64,000 bases of DNA from VXYL01 sp965243175 (GCA_965243175.1 OZ251532.1:4712001-4776000); one strand, 5' to 3'. Numbered from the stretch's first letter, positions 1 through 12,478 are shown. The notes: generated by a model not told the origin, from the letters alone. Translations and numbers: made by a program.

Positions 1-1503
1 GATGACGACGCTGCCGTCTTCGCACACCATGTGCTGCCGTCGCTGGAGCAGGTAGGTAGTCGCGGCGGAAGGGGCTGGCGCAGTTCGGTGGGCGACGAGG
101 CGGCGTATCCAGCCGTCGCCCTTGGTGAGCAGATAGAGTTCGCCGCGGTGGTCGATGCCGAGACGCGCATCGACGCGGGGATACGCGCTGTTGTAGGGAT
201 TGGGGAAGCCCGCCACGTCCACGAGGTCGCGTTCCTCGCCATCGAAGAACACGCGCACTTCGACGATCTCGGCGGGTTCGCCCGGCCGCAGGTCGTCGGC
301 GTGGATGGCCAGCACGCGACCGCGCGGGAACTCGGTGAAGACGTACCAGCCGTGCAGCGCCGGGATGTCCCAGCCGCGGTAGACGTAGCCGCCGCCGACC
401 GCGAAGCCTTCGTCGTGGTCGTACTGGGCGACCGGATAGACGAACGGCTGCGGGTCCGCTTCCGGCAGTGGATACACCGGGCCGAGCCGCGTTCCGTACT
501 CGTGGCCGGTGGCGAACGTGCCCTCGCGCAGCCGCCAGCCGTAGTTCGCGCCAGCGACGCCAATGTTCACTTCTTCCACCTGGTCCTGGCCGATGTCGCC
601 GATGAACATGCGCCCGTCCATGTCCCAAGAGAACTGCTGCGCGTGGCGCAGTCCGTAGGCCCAGATTTCGCCAGCGGCGTCGGGGTCGCCAGCGAACGGA
701 TTGCTTGGCGGGATGCCGTAGGCGCTGTCGTCGCTGGTGGCCAGCGGGTCGATTCTGGCGATGGCGCCGAGGGGGTTCGCCAAGTCCTGGCCGTTGTCGT
801 TCGGGTCGCCACCGGCACCGCCATCGCCGAAGCAGATGTAGAGCAGGCCGAAGTCGTCGTCGCCTTCCTTCGCGTTGGGATTGAAGGCGACGGTGCCGGC
901 GTTGTGGTTCGGCGCGAACTGGCCGACGCGCATCACTTCCCGCGAGGTTCCGGCGAACACGGCGGCTTCGGGATCGCTCGCCGTCCACTCGCGGACGACG
1001 CTCTCCTGCACGTTGTCCTCGCTCTCTGCGTAGTCGGCGACGCCGCTCTCGGCGGCGGCGTCGAACGCGGTGTAGAACTTGCCGTGGCCGGGCGCGTTCG
1101 GCGTGGCGAACTGCGGGTGGAAGGCGAAGCCCATGAACCCGGCTTCGTTCGGAAACGCCCCGTTGTGGAAGGCGACGTCCTGCTCGCGCAGATCCAGATA
1201 GGCGTTCGGCTCGGCGCCGTTCGCGTCGGTGAGGTAGAGAATGCCGCGAATGTCGTTGAAGGCGAGGCGCGACGAACCCGGCACCGGTTGCAGATACTGG
1301 ATGCGGGCGTAGGCGTTGTTGGTTGCCCAGTGCCGGGTGGGATCCTCGGTTCGCGGCGCCCTCACGAAAGGAACCGCCGCCACTGCCAACGCGCCCTTGG
1401 CGATGGTCTCCGGCACCGGGTCTTCAATCGCTTCCTGAGCGGCACCGCTCAAGCAGAACCCAGCGACCAAGACCACCGGCAACGCCTTCCTTGCTTTGGC
1501 CAT
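1..1503 (-). CDS. PQQ-dependent sugar dehydrogenase (GSDH/soluble aldose dehydrogenase type), 3' end outside window
   Basis: Reading leftwards from ATG at 1503, an open frame of 501 codons reaches the window edge without a stop, so the C-terminus is missing. The protein begins with a signal peptide (MAKARKALPVVLVAGFCLSG, then AAQ), so it is exported. The body resembles the six-bladed glucose/sorbosone dehydrogenase propeller: a GFMGFAFHPQF segment, the N-H-N-A-G segment that should carry the catalytic His, Y-I-C-F-G-D-G-G-A-G-G-D-P, a W-A-Y-G-L-R-H segment, G-D-I-G-Q-D-Q-V-E-E-V-N, and N-Y-G-W. Known family role: periplasmic PQQ-linked oxidation of sugars or other alcohols. The substrate cannot be read from sequence. 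It is divergent from metH, with a 148-base gap that must hold both promoters. Confidence 0.88.
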   Translation of the reverse strand, partial: MAKARKALPVVLVAGFCLSGAAQEAIEDPVPETIAKGALAVAAVPFVRAPRTEDPTRHWATNNAYARIQYLQPVPGSSRLAFNDIRGILYLTDANGAEPNAYLDLREQDVAFHNGAFPNEAGFMGFAFHPQFATPNAPGHGKFYTAFDAAAESGVADYAESEDNVQESVVREWTASDPEAAVFAGTSREVMRVGQFAPNHNAGTVAFNPNAKEGDDDFGLLYICFGDGGAGGDPNDNGQDLANPLGAIARIDPLATSDDSAYGIPPSNPFAGDPDAAGEIWAYGLRHAQQFSWDMDGRMFIGDIGQDQVEEVNIGVAGANYGWRLREGTFATGHEYGTRLGPVYPLPEADPQPFVYPVAQYDHDEGFAVGGGYVYRGWDIPALHGWYVFTEFPRGRVLAIHADDLRPGEPAEIVEVRVFFDGEERDLVDVAGFPNPYNSAYPRVDARLGIDHRGELYLLTKGDGWIRRLVAHRTAPAPSAATTYLLQRRQHMVCEDGSVVI

Positions 1504-1617
1504 GCGCGACGCCTCTTCCGCTTGCGGCACGGCCATCATATACCGCAGCCGCGCCGACGATGAGCGGCGTTCAACTTCAAGTTGCCGGCGAATCCGTTAA
1601 AAGTGAAGCGGAGCGCG

Positions 1618-1623
1618 TAGACT
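1618..1623 (+). promoter_or_regulatory. putative -10 element (TAGACT) upstream of metH
   Basis: TAGACT lies about 30 bases before the TTG start of metH, in the divergent gap with the PQQ dehydrogenase. The same hexamer, or TAGAAT, occurs just upstream of at least five other genes in this window (9260, 18460, 44763, 54533, 55622), which supports promoter use. No convincing -35 box is visible. Confidence 0.4.
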
Positions 1624-1651
1624 CGCCGTTTTCACCACTCGTCCAAGCGCC

Positions 1652-5314
<3,663 letters not shown>

Positions 5315-5344
5315 GAGGCACGGGCGGGTGCCACCGCTACCGCC

Positions 5345-5424
5345 CCTGGGAGCGCGGGCGTCTCGCCCGCCCAGCGGTGAAACACGCGAACGACGGTGCG
5401 GGCGAGGACGCCCGCGCTCCCAGG
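5345..5424. repeat. Long imperfect palindrome, REP-like or terminator hairpin after metH
   Basis: A left arm at 5345-5370 and a right arm at 5398-5424 are reverse complements apart from a one-base bulge. The arm core is GGGAGCGCGGGCG followed by (T)CTCGCCCGC, and the loop is 27 bases. It lies about 30 bases after the metH stop. There is no T-run, so it does not look like a classical intrinsic terminator. GC-rich palindromes of this kind recur as dispersed extragenic elements in many genomes. Only one copy was noticed in this window. Confidence 0.7.
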
Positions 5425-5458
5425 ACATGCCCGCAGATGCCACCACATGTTGCCCACC

Positions 5459-5488
5459 TCTTCGCGGTGCCACTCTTCGCGGTGCCAC
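5459..5488. repeat. Two-copy 15-bp perfect tandem repeat
   Basis: The unit TCTTCGCGGTGCCAC occurs twice head to tail in the gap between metH and the cytochrome/YVTN gene. It is unlikely to be coding and may be a replication-slippage product. No regulator is suggested. Confidence 0.75.
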
Positions 5489-5618
5489 ATGACTCGCAAC
5501 GAGTTCCGCGCTACTCTCGCCGAAGCTCTTGAAGTCTGAATGTCCTGAGCCCAACAGGTGCTCGAAGACAATGACATGCGGCAGAGACAGCGACATGGCG
5601 CTGGCTGAGGGGTTTTTC

Positions 5619-8600
5619 ATGCGAGAGCGAGCCCCGCAAACCAGCCAGGGCCCCTTCCGCACCGCTGACCGGCGGGCGGTGCCGGTTGCGACCATTGCCG
5701 TGGTGCTGTTGGTAGCGGTCGGCGCTTCGGCGCAGGAGCGAAACTCTGTTTCCGAGACCGCGCAGGACGTCTTCAGCGCTCACGTCTCTGGCCCCATCGT
5801 GCAAGCGAAGTGCGTGGGCTGCCACGTTTCGGGCGGCTGGTCCGCGGGGACGCGGCTCGTCTTCGCGCCGGCTTCCGATGCGGACCATCTGCGTCGCAAC
5901 CAGCGCACCTTCGAGAACTTCGTCTTGCGTGTGCCGGATGGGGCGGCGACGGTGCTTGCGAAGATCGCTGGCGGTGCCGAGCATGGTGGCGGTGAGCAGG
6001 TGGTGGTCGATTCGGCAGACCACGAAGCCATGCGCCGCTTTCTCGGCTTGCTCGAAGCGGAGCACGTCGGGCGGTTGCCGAGCGAAGGGGTGGTCAACGT
6101 CGGCTACGCGAACTACGAAAGTCCACACTCGAATCCAATCGCGTTGCTGCCGGATGGTTCCCTGGCGTACGTCGCCAACACGCCCGCGGACACGGTGGAC
6201 GTGATCGACACGGCGACTGGAAGCATCGTCGCCCGCGTCCACGTTGGCATCGATCCGGTGGGCGTCGCGGTGCGCCCGGACGGCAAGGAAGTGTGGGTGT
6301 CCAACCACGTCTCCGATTCGGTGAGCGTGATCGACGCCGAGCCGGGAAGCCAAACCCGGCACCAAGTGCTTGCCACCATTCAGGACTTCGACGAAGCCAC
6401 CAAGTCCACGCGCTTCGACGAACCCGTGGGCATCGCCTTCGCCGACAATCGCAAGGCGTACGTCGCGCTCTCGTCCTCGAACCGCATCGCCGTCGTCGAC
6501 GTGTTGTCGCGGCGCATTCTTCGGCGCTTGGAGATCACCGCCCAGGATCCTCGCGCCATTGCCGTGCGGGGCGGCCGTTTGTTCGTGGTACCGTTCGAGT
6601 CCAACAACCAAACGCAGATTTCCGGCTGCTGGCCGGAGAACATCGACGGCGCACTGTGTACTCTCGACGCCCGAGCCCATGTGACGGAAGCGCCGGGCGG
6701 CGCCGCGCAGAGTCTTTCGACAGGCTACGTGGCCGACATCGTGCGCCACCCGGACATCCCGGATCGCGACTTGTACGTGTTCGATACGGCGACCGACGAG
6801 CTGGTCGAAGTCGTCGATACGCTCGGCACGCTGCTGTATGGAATCGCCGTCGATTCGACCAATCGCGTCTTCATCGCCCAGGCGGAAGCGCGCAACGACG
6901 CCAACGGCAAGGCGGGTACGCGCGGGCACGGCCTGGCGGAGATGGAGAACCGCGCCTTCCTGAACCAGATCACCACGTTGCCGTGTACCGATGGCTGCGG
7001 CGCCCCGCGCCGTTTCGAGCTGGAACCGTTGCCGCCGGTTCACCCCGCCAAGCACGAAGCCCTCGCGACGCCGTTCGCCATCGAAGTCAGTGCCGACGAC
7101 GCGACGCTGGTTGCCACCGCTGCCGCTTCCAGCCGGTTGTTCACGGTCGATGCGGAAACCGGCGCGGTGCTTGGCCGCGTGGACGTGGGTGCGATTCCAC
7201 GCGGCATCGCTTTGCGGAACGTAGCGAACGGCGCGCCCGAACGCGCTTGGGTGCTGAACGCGCTGGCCAACAGCGTCTCCATCGTGGACCTTTCGGATCT
7301 TCGCAACCCAATCGTGGAACGCACCATTCCGCTGGCGGCCCCGGGCGAACCGGAACTTCGCCGTGGCCGCATCGCCTTCAACGACGCGAACGCTTCCAGC
7401 ACCGGTACGTTCGCGTGCGCCAGCTGCCATCCGGACGGCCACACCGACCAGCTGCTGTGGATTCTCGACACGCCGCTGTGCGATGCCGGCTGCGACCAGA
7501 TCCAACCGCGTCTGGTGCAGGACATCCGCGGTCTGCGCGGCAGCGCGCCCTATCATTGGGACGGCGTTGCGGGCGATCCCTACGGCGGCGTGAACACCGC
7601 CAACACGACGCGGTTCGTGCCGCCCAACTGCGACATCGAAGTGGAAGAAAGCTGCACGCTGCACCTCGTCGACGGTTCGCTGGCGACGACCATGTGCGAT
7701 CAATCCGGCTGCGAAAGCAACGACGAAGGCAAGCCGGGCCCGCTTTCCGCGGCCAAGCGCGCGGCGCTTTCCAAATACCTCCTGAGCGTGCCGTATCCAC
7801 CCTCTCCCGAGCGCCCCTACACCAACGCCATGACTGCCCAGGCGGAGACCGGAATCCGCAAATTCCAGTTCGAGAAGCAGTGTGGAAACTGCCATCGGAT
7901 GCCGTTCTGGACCATGACCAACATGGGTGGCAGCGGCATGGACGTACCATCTTGGCGGGGCGCCAACGACCGCTGGAAGAATGCGCCGCAGAACCGCTTC
8001 TTCTTCGCCGATCTCGTGCGCGGCGACACTCGAGGATTCCCGGAGAAGTTCGGCTTCACCAGCGACCGCGACATGTTCCAGATGATCCTGGAAGGCAGCG
8101 TGGGCTTCTCCGGCGCGCATGGTCGGCAAACGACGTTGAATCCACGCACCGCTCGACTGCGCGAGACGAAACTGCTGCTCGATGCGCTCGAACAGTCGGC
8201 GGCGGAAGGCGCGATCGTCCTGCAAGGCGAGGGCGCATTGCTGCGCCGCGACGGTTCGAGCGATCCTCTGGCGCTGGAATATCGCGACGGTGCCTACCAC
8301 GAACGCGACCGCGACCACTCGTTCACCAGAGCAAGCCTCGTCAGCTTGACGTCGCGCGGCAAGGCGCTGCTAACCGTGACCGCAAGGCTCGGCGCCAATG
8401 CCGACTACGCCCGCCCGCAACCGACGTTGCGTCCGCACGAACTGCCCATCCTGCCGATGTTTCCGGGCGGTCGCCCAGCGGATTTCCCCGAGCTGCACAC
8501 CAACAAGCCGATGCGCTTGCGCGGCGAACACGTCCAGCCCGGCGCACACTTGATCGTGGACGGGCGGCGCGTACCCGGCGAAGTGCGCTGCGAAGTCGGC

Positions 8601-9236
8601 GAACTGCCCGATTGCGAGGACGACACCCTGTTCGTCGAACTCGCAGCCTTGCCCGCGCAACCAGGCATGCACCTCCTGCAAGTGCAGAACCCGGCCGGCC
8701 TCTTCAGCAACGATTTCGTGTTCTTCGTACACGACGAACCCTTGCGCGCGGAGAGCCGAAACCTAGTTCCCAGCGGCGGCCGATTCGACGGCCGCGGCAA
8801 CTGGAACGCGAACCTCACCAACGCCTCGGCCACATGGAACGGCGAAGCCGCCTTCGCCATCGAGGAAGCGAGCAGCCAACCTTGGCGCGTGAGTCTCGCT
8901 CACGAGGTGTCGGTGCAATCGGGCGTGGAGTATTCGATCTGCTACCAAGCCAAGGCCGCCGACTACCGCTACATCGAAGTGAACGTGGACACCGGCGCCG
9001 GCGGCAACCGCCCCTACCGCAGTCTGATGGGCACCGGCTTCACGCCGGAAGTCGGCGCCGCCGAACGCGGCACAGGCGCCAGCCTGAACACGACGTACCA
9101 CCAGTTCCGACACCGCTTCATCGCCTCGGAGACGGACTCCACGGCGCGGCTCGTCTTCAACCTGGCGCAGAGCCCGGTGGACGTGCGGATCGACGACGTG
9201 GGCGTCTACCAAGGACGAGGCTGCGGTACGCCGTGA
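5619..9236 (+). CDS. Secreted YVTN beta-propeller/multiheme cytochrome c protein with C-terminal beta-sandwich-like domain
   Basis: A 1205-residue exported protein. ATG 5619 is preferred over upstream in-frame ATGs (5529, 5595) because GAGGGG sits at the right distance and a signal segment follows (V-P-V-A-T-I-A-V-V-L-L-V-A-V-G-A-S-A-Q). Three c-type haem motifs are visible: C-V-G-C-H at 65-69, C-A-S-C-H at 600-604 and C-G-N-C-H at 755-759. Between the first two lie YVTN-type propeller repeats (for example L-A-Y-V-A-N-T-P-A-D-T-V-D-V-I-D and V-W-V-S-N-H-V-S-D-S-V-S-V-I-D). The haem sites at 600 and 755 lie in a region like di-haem peroxidase/MauG-type proteins. The last 150 residues look like a carbohydrate-binding-type beta-sandwich (S-G-V-E-Y-S-I-C-Y-Q-A-K). 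Likely a periplasmic or outer-surface redox protein; the substrate is unknown. Confidence 0.85.
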   Translation: MRERAPQTSQGPFRTADRRAVPVATIAVVLLVAVGASAQERNSVSETAQDVFSAHVSGPIVQAKCVGCHVSGGWSAGTRLVFAPASDADHLRRNQRTFENFVLRVPDGAATVLAKIAGGAEHGGGEQVVVDSADHEAMRRFLGLLEAEHVGRLPSEGVVNVGYANYESPHSNPIALLPDGSLAYVANTPADTVDVIDTATGSIVARVHVGIDPVGVAVRPDGKEVWVSNHVSDSVSVIDAEPGSQTRHQVLATIQDFDEATKSTRFDEPVGIAFADNRKAYVALSSSNRIAVVDVLSRRILRRLEITAQDPRAIAVRGGRLFVVPFESNNQTQISGCWPENIDGALCTLDARAHVTEAPGGAAQSLSTGYVADIVRHPDIPDRDLYVFDTATDELVEVVDTLGTLLYGIAVDSTNRVFIAQAEARNDANGKAGTRGHGLAEMENRAFLNQITTLPCTDGCGAPRRFELEPLPPVHPAKHEALATPFAIEVSADDATLVATAAASSRLFTVDAETGAVLGRVDVGAIPRGIALRNVANGAPERAWVLNALANSVSIVDLSDLRNPIVERTIPLAAPGEPELRRGRIAFNDANASSTGTFACASCHPDGHTDQLLWILDTPLCDAGCDQIQPRLVQDIRGLRGSAPYHWDGVAGDPYGGVNTANTTRFVPPNCDIEVEESCTLHLVDGSLATTMCDQSGCESNDEGKPGPLSAAKRAALSKYLLSVPYPPSPERPYTNAMTAQAETGIRKFQFEKQCGNCHRMPFWTMTNMGGSGMDVPSWRGANDRWKNAPQNRFFFADLVRGDTRGFPEKFGFTSDRDMFQMILEGSVGFSGAHGRQTTLNPRTARLRETKLLLDALEQSAAEGAIVLQGEGALLRRDGSSDPLALEYRDGAYHERDRDHSFTRASLVSLTSRGKALLTVTARLGANADYARPQPTLRPHELPILPMFPGGRPADFPELHTNKPMRLRGEHVQPGAHLIVDGRRVPGEVRCEVGELPDCEDDTLFVELAALPAQPGMHLLQVQNPAGLFSNDFVFFVHDEPLRAESRNLVPSGGRFDGRGNWNANLTNASATWNGEAAFAIEEASSQPWRVSLAHEVSVQSGVEYSICYQAKAADYRYIEVNVDTGAGGNRPYRSLMGTGFTPEVGAAERGTGASLNTTYHQFRHRFIASETDSTARLVFNLAQSPVDVRIDDVGVYQGRGCGTP

Positions 9237-9259
9237 ACGCCCGCACCGCGCTCAAGCGT

Positions 9260-9265
9260 TAGACT
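9260..9265 (+). promoter_or_regulatory. putative -10 element (TAGACT) six bases before the HAD start codon
   Basis: TAGACT ends at 9265 and ATG begins at 9272. If this is the -10 box, transcription would begin at or next to the start codon, giving a leaderless message. There is no Shine-Dalgarno sequence in the six intervening bases, which agrees with that reading. Confidence 0.45.
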
Positions 9266-9271
9266 GCGCGA

Positions 9272-9964
9272 ATGATCCGTCTCGTTACCTTCGATCTCGA
9301 CAACACGCTGTGGAACGTCGACGGCGTGATCCGCTTGGCGGAGTCCAAGACCCGCGAGTGGCTCGTCGAGCGTGCGCCGGAGTACGCCGAACTGGCGCCG
9401 GACCAGCACCGCGCCATCGGCACCACGGTCGTGCAGACCAACCCCAAAGTTCGCCACGACATCTCTCGGTGGCGCGAACTGGTGCTGCGCGAATCGCTGA
9501 AGGCTTGCGGCTATCCCCTGCCGAAAGCGACGGAACTGGCCGCCGGCGCCTTCGCCGAGTTCCTGGACTGGCGGCATCGCGTCACCTTCTTCGACGGCGC
9601 CCTCGATGTGCTCGAAGAGCTGTCGTCCACCTACACCTTGGCCGCCCTCACCAACGGCAACGCCGATTTCCAGCGGCTCGGCCTAGAGCGCTTCTTCTCC
9701 TTCGGCTACTGCGCCGCCGACGTCGGCGCCAGCAAGCCCAACACCGCAATGTTCAACCGCGCCATCGCCCACGCCGACATCGCCCCAAAGAACGCGGTAC
9801 ACATCGGCGACAACCCGGTGGACGACGTGGAAGGCGCAACAGCCGCCGGAATGTCGACCATCTGGGTGAACCTCGACGACTCCCCCGAACGGGTAGACGC
9901 CACCGCCACCGTCACCCGCCTATCCGACTTGCCAGCGGCAGTCGCCAGCTTGGGTTTGGAGTAG
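9272..9964 (+). CDS. HAD-superfamily phosphatase, YigB-like
   Basis: A 230-residue cytoplasmic hydrolase with the HAD motifs in order: nucleophile D8-L-D10-N-T-L-W, L-T-N-G-N (motif II), G-A-S-K-P-N with the conserved Lys, and H-I-G-D-N-P-V-D-D-V-E-G-A (motif III). The long helical cap between motifs I and II, and the overall length, fit the C1-cap group that includes E. coli YigB, a flavin-precursor/FMN phosphatase. The exact substrate is not settled by sequence. It is a single gene lying tail-to-tail with the GMC operon. Confidence 0.85.
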   Translation: MIRLVTFDLDNTLWNVDGVIRLAESKTREWLVERAPEYAELAPDQHRAIGTTVVQTNPKVRHDISRWRELVLRESLKACGYPLPKATELAAGAFAEFLDWRHRVTFFDGALDVLEELSSTYTLAALTNGNADFQRLGLERFFSFGYCAADVGASKPNTAMFNRAIAHADIAPKNAVHIGDNPVDDVEGATAAGMSTIWVNLDDSPERVDATATVTRLSDLPAAVASLGLE

Positions 9965-9981
9965 CGTCAACCCCTGTCGCT

Positions 9982-11604
9982 CTACGGTTCCTTCGCCAAA
10001 CTCGTTCGCAGATGCTCGGCCAGTCTCAGGCTCAGCGCGGCTATGGTCAGTGTTGGGTTGGCGGTGGCGGAACTGGGGAAGACGCTCGAACCGACGACGT
10101 AGAGGTTGTCGTGCTGGTGGCTGCCTAGGTTGCGATCCACCACCGACGTCTTCGCGTCGTTGCCCATTCGGCAGGTGCCGATGATGTGGCCGGCGCCTTT
10201 GAATTCGTCCGCGTGCTGGGCGGCTGTGGATTGCAGCCTTGCGAAGACGTCCGCGTGTACTTGCTTTGCCGCGGCCAGGCCGCGGCGGGCGTAGTCGCCG
10301 ATGTCGTAGTGGAGGCGTGGCAGGGGGACGCCGTAGATGTCCGTGTCGTTGTCGTCCAAGGCGACTCGGTTGTTCGGGGAGGGGAGTTGCTCGACCAGCG
10401 AGGCCAGGCAGATGTGGCGGGCGGCGTTGTGCCGCGCGGCGTCGCGCAACGCTTGGCCGCGCAGTCCTTCGCGGGCGAGGTCGCGGGCGATTGCGTCCGT
10501 GCCGCCGGTTGGCCAGGACCAGCCGTCGTTGGAGATCTCGGTGCGGAACGAACCGCGTTCGCGTCGCGCGTCGCCGTCGCGGAGATTCTCGATGCCGGAC
10601 GTGGAGCCCGGGCCGCGGTAGGGCCACACGGGTTCGCCGGCAAGCGCCCAGCTGAGCTGCGTCGGATGATCCATCAGATTGCGGCCGACTTGGTCCGAGG
10701 CGTTGGCGATGCCGTTCGGATTGCGTTCGGAACGGGAATGCAACAACAACCTTGGCGTTTCCACGGCGTGGGCGGCGATAACGTAGGCGCGGCCCCGAGC
10801 ATTGCCGGAGCTCAAGTCCGGGCGTCGAAAACGAACGCTTTGAACGCGATTGCTGCCATCCGTTTCGATGCGCGTCGCGGTGGCGTTCGGAAAGATTGCG
10901 GCGCCGAACCGTTCCGCCTTGGCGACGTGGACGCTGGCGTCGTACTTCGCGCCGATCGGGCAGATGGGAATGCAGTTCGCGCTGCCGCAACATGGCGGGC
11001 GACCATCGAACGCAACGACGTTGCGGGCTTGCGGCGTGGCGGAGACGACGTAGGGCGAGTCGGCGAGGCGGCGTCGGAACACGCCGTCGAGATAGCTGGT
11101 GGGAACGGCGGGCATGGGGAAGCCGTCGGAGCGAGGCGAGCCCAGGTCGTCGGTTGCGCTTCCGGCAACGCCGAGTTCGCGTTCCGCTTGCAGATAGAAG
11201 GGTTCGATGTCCTCGTAGCCGATGGGCCAATCCACTCCCTGCCCGTACTGGCTGCGCAGCCGAAAGTCGTTGGGCAGAAAACGCAGGGAAGTGCCGAGCC
11301 AGTGCCAAGTCGTGCCGCCGACCGCTTTCAGGTAGTAGCTCTTGAATCGTTCCGGGCCGGATTGGCGGTACCAGTGGTTGGGTTGCCAGGAGACCGGATA
11401 GTCCGCTTGCGGAGTTCGTGGATAGGGGCTGTCCGGCGTTCTGATCGGCGCGCTCGCGAACTTCCGCAAGGCTTGGGCGCGGTCGATGCACGGGCCGGCG
11501 TCGAGCAGCGCCACGCGCACGTTCGCTTCGGCCAAGCGGGCGGCGAGCAAGGCGCCGGCGACGCCCGCGCCGACGATTACCACGTCCGCTTCCAGAGCGG
11601 TCAC
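9982..11604 (-). CDS. GMC-family oxidoreductase, catalytic subunit of FAD/[3Fe-4S] sugar or alcohol dehydrogenase
   Basis: A 540-residue flavoprotein. The N-terminus has the dinucleotide-binding V-V-I-V-G-A-G-V-A-G-A motif. The cysteine pattern C205-C206-x4-C211-x3-C215 (in P-P-C-C-G-S-A-N-C-I-P-I-C-P) matches the [3Fe-4S] site known in bacterial FAD-glucose dehydrogenase alpha subunits. The C-terminus has G-T-C-R-M-G and A-N-P-T-L-T-I, which closes the active site in this family. Immediately upstream lie a 106-residue PQQ-propeller protein and a Tat-exported small subunit, so this is the large subunit of a periplasmic dehydrogenase, carried out by its partner's Tat signal. The usual cytochrome c subunit is not in the operon. 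Confidence 0.88.
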   Translation of the reverse strand: MTALEADVVIVGAGVAGALLAARLAEANVRVALLDAGPCIDRAQALRKFASAPIRTPDSPYPRTPQADYPVSWQPNHWYRQSGPERFKSYYLKAVGGTTWHWLGTSLRFLPNDFRLRSQYGQGVDWPIGYEDIEPFYLQAERELGVAGSATDDLGSPRSDGFPMPAVPTSYLDGVFRRRLADSPYVVSATPQARNVVAFDGRPPCCGSANCIPICPIGAKYDASVHVAKAERFGAAIFPNATATRIETDGSNRVQSVRFRRPDLSSGNARGRAYVIAAHAVETPRLLLHSRSERNPNGIANASDQVGRNLMDHPTQLSWALAGEPVWPYRGPGSTSGIENLRDGDARRERGSFRTEISNDGWSWPTGGTDAIARDLAREGLRGQALRDAARHNAARHICLASLVEQLPSPNNRVALDDNDTDIYGVPLPRLHYDIGDYARRGLAAAKQVHADVFARLQSTAAQHADEFKGAGHIIGTCRMGNDAKTSVVDRNLGSHQHDNLYVVGSSVFPSSATANPTLTIAALSLRLAEHLRTSLAKEP

Positions 11605-11631
11605 GTCGAACCCTTGGACTGCTTGCGTCGG

Positions 11632-11952
11632 TCAGCCGTTTGCGGCCGTCGCGGCTGCTGCGGCGGCCTTGATGGCGGCCACGGCAACCGGCGTCTGGTT
11701 GGCGGAAGCGATGGTGCAGACGTCGAAGCCGAGGCGCGGCAGTTCGTTCTTCCAACGAATGTCGCCGGAATCCGGGTCGAGCGCGTACAGGACGCCACGG
11801 GTGGAGGCGAAGAGACCGTCCGGTTCCACGACGACGTTGGTGAAGCCGCTGCCCGCGAGCGGCGTGCGCCACCGTTCCTCGCCGTCCTCCTTGCGGATGC
11901 ACGCGACGTGTCCTTTGATGCCGATGTACAGATAGCGCGGGTCTGGCCGCAT
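11632..11952 (-). CDS. Small PQQ-binding-type beta-propeller repeat protein (106 aa)
   Basis: The start is ATG 11952, four bases after the stop of the upstream small-subunit gene. The protein has about one and a half PQQ/BamB-like blades: Y-I-G-I-K-G-H-V-A-C-I-R-K-E-D-G-E-E-R-W and L-Y-A-L-D-P-D-S-G-D-I-R-W, each an 'alt-W' repeat ending D-G-x-x-x-W. It ends in an alanine-rich helix-like tail. There is no signal peptide. It is too short to close a propeller alone, so it would have to oligomerise or dock on a partner. Its position between the small and large subunits of an FAD dehydrogenase suggests a chaperone or accessory role; that is inference only. Confidence 0.7.
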   Translation of the reverse strand: MRPDPRYLYIGIKGHVACIRKEDGEERWRTPLAGSGFTNVVVEPDGLFASTRGVLYALDPDSGDIRWKNELPRLGFDVCTIASANQTPVAVAAIKAAAAAATAANG

Positions 11953-11956
11953 GGTT

Positions 11957-12382
11957 CTACTCTCCTTCCCGAATCGACGCTGGGGCATCGGCCCACGCGC
12001 CGGGCTGCGCGCAGACGGATCGCGCGCTCGTGAAATCCAACGCTCGCCACACCAGCGCGTCGTGGAACGTGCCGACCGTCGGCTGCGGCACGGTCGGCAA
12101 CACGCCGGTGTACCAGGCCGAGACGATCTCGACGGCCACGTCCGCGGGCAGAGCGCCGTCGTCGCCTTGGCGCAGCGCCTCAACATCCACGCCGTTGGCC
12201 GCCAGCGCCTGCAGAAGGGCATTGGCGAACTGCGCATCCAAGTCGTGCGCCGGAAAGCCCGTGAGCTTCGCGGAGAGCGCGATGAAGCCGCCGAGCGCCT
12301 GGCCCTCGAACGCTCCCGCCGTAGCCGCCAGGCCGGGGCAGGAGAGACCGATCTTGAGCGCTGTTCTTCGCGTACACGTCAA
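11957..12382 (-). CDS. Tat-exported small subunit of sugar/alcohol dehydrogenase (FAD-SLDH small-subunit type)
   Basis: A 141-residue protein beginning M-T-C-T-R-R-T-A-L-K-I-G-L-S, a twin-arginine-like signal, then an A-x-A cleavage region. The rest (F-I-A-L-S-A-K-L-T-G-F and Q-F-A-N-A-L-L-Q-A-L, then V-S-A-W-Y-T-G-V) resembles the hitch-hiker gamma subunit of membrane FAD-dependent sorbitol, gluconate and glucose dehydrogenases, which is needed for export and maturation of the flavoprotein. It is first in the operon small subunit - PQQ-propeller protein - GMC subunit, all on the minus strand with gaps of 4 and 27 bases. Confidence 0.82.
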   Translation of the reverse strand: MTCTRRTALKIGLSCPGLAATAGAFEGQALGGFIALSAKLTGFPAHDLDAQFANALLQALAANGVDVEALRQGDDGALPADVAVEIVSAWYTGVLPTVPQPTVGTFHDALVWRALDFTSARSVCAQPGAWADAPASIREGE

Positions 12383-12478
12383 GGCTGCAACCCCATCGTT
12401 CTTGCTGCCGCCGCTCCAGATCGTAACACTGGCCGAAGTCCTTCTCGCATGTTGATCGGTCTTCGTCGGCGCAAGGAC

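Noticed and set aside
1504..1651. Cobalamin or SAM riboswitch upstream of metH
   Set aside because: The 148-base gap shows no cobalamin-box or SAM-I-like conserved segments.
5511..8318. Long minus-strand frame opposite the cytochrome/YVTN gene
   Set aside because: The plus-strand product has three haem motifs and a signal peptide. The minus-strand frame has no domain and is a codon-bias shadow.
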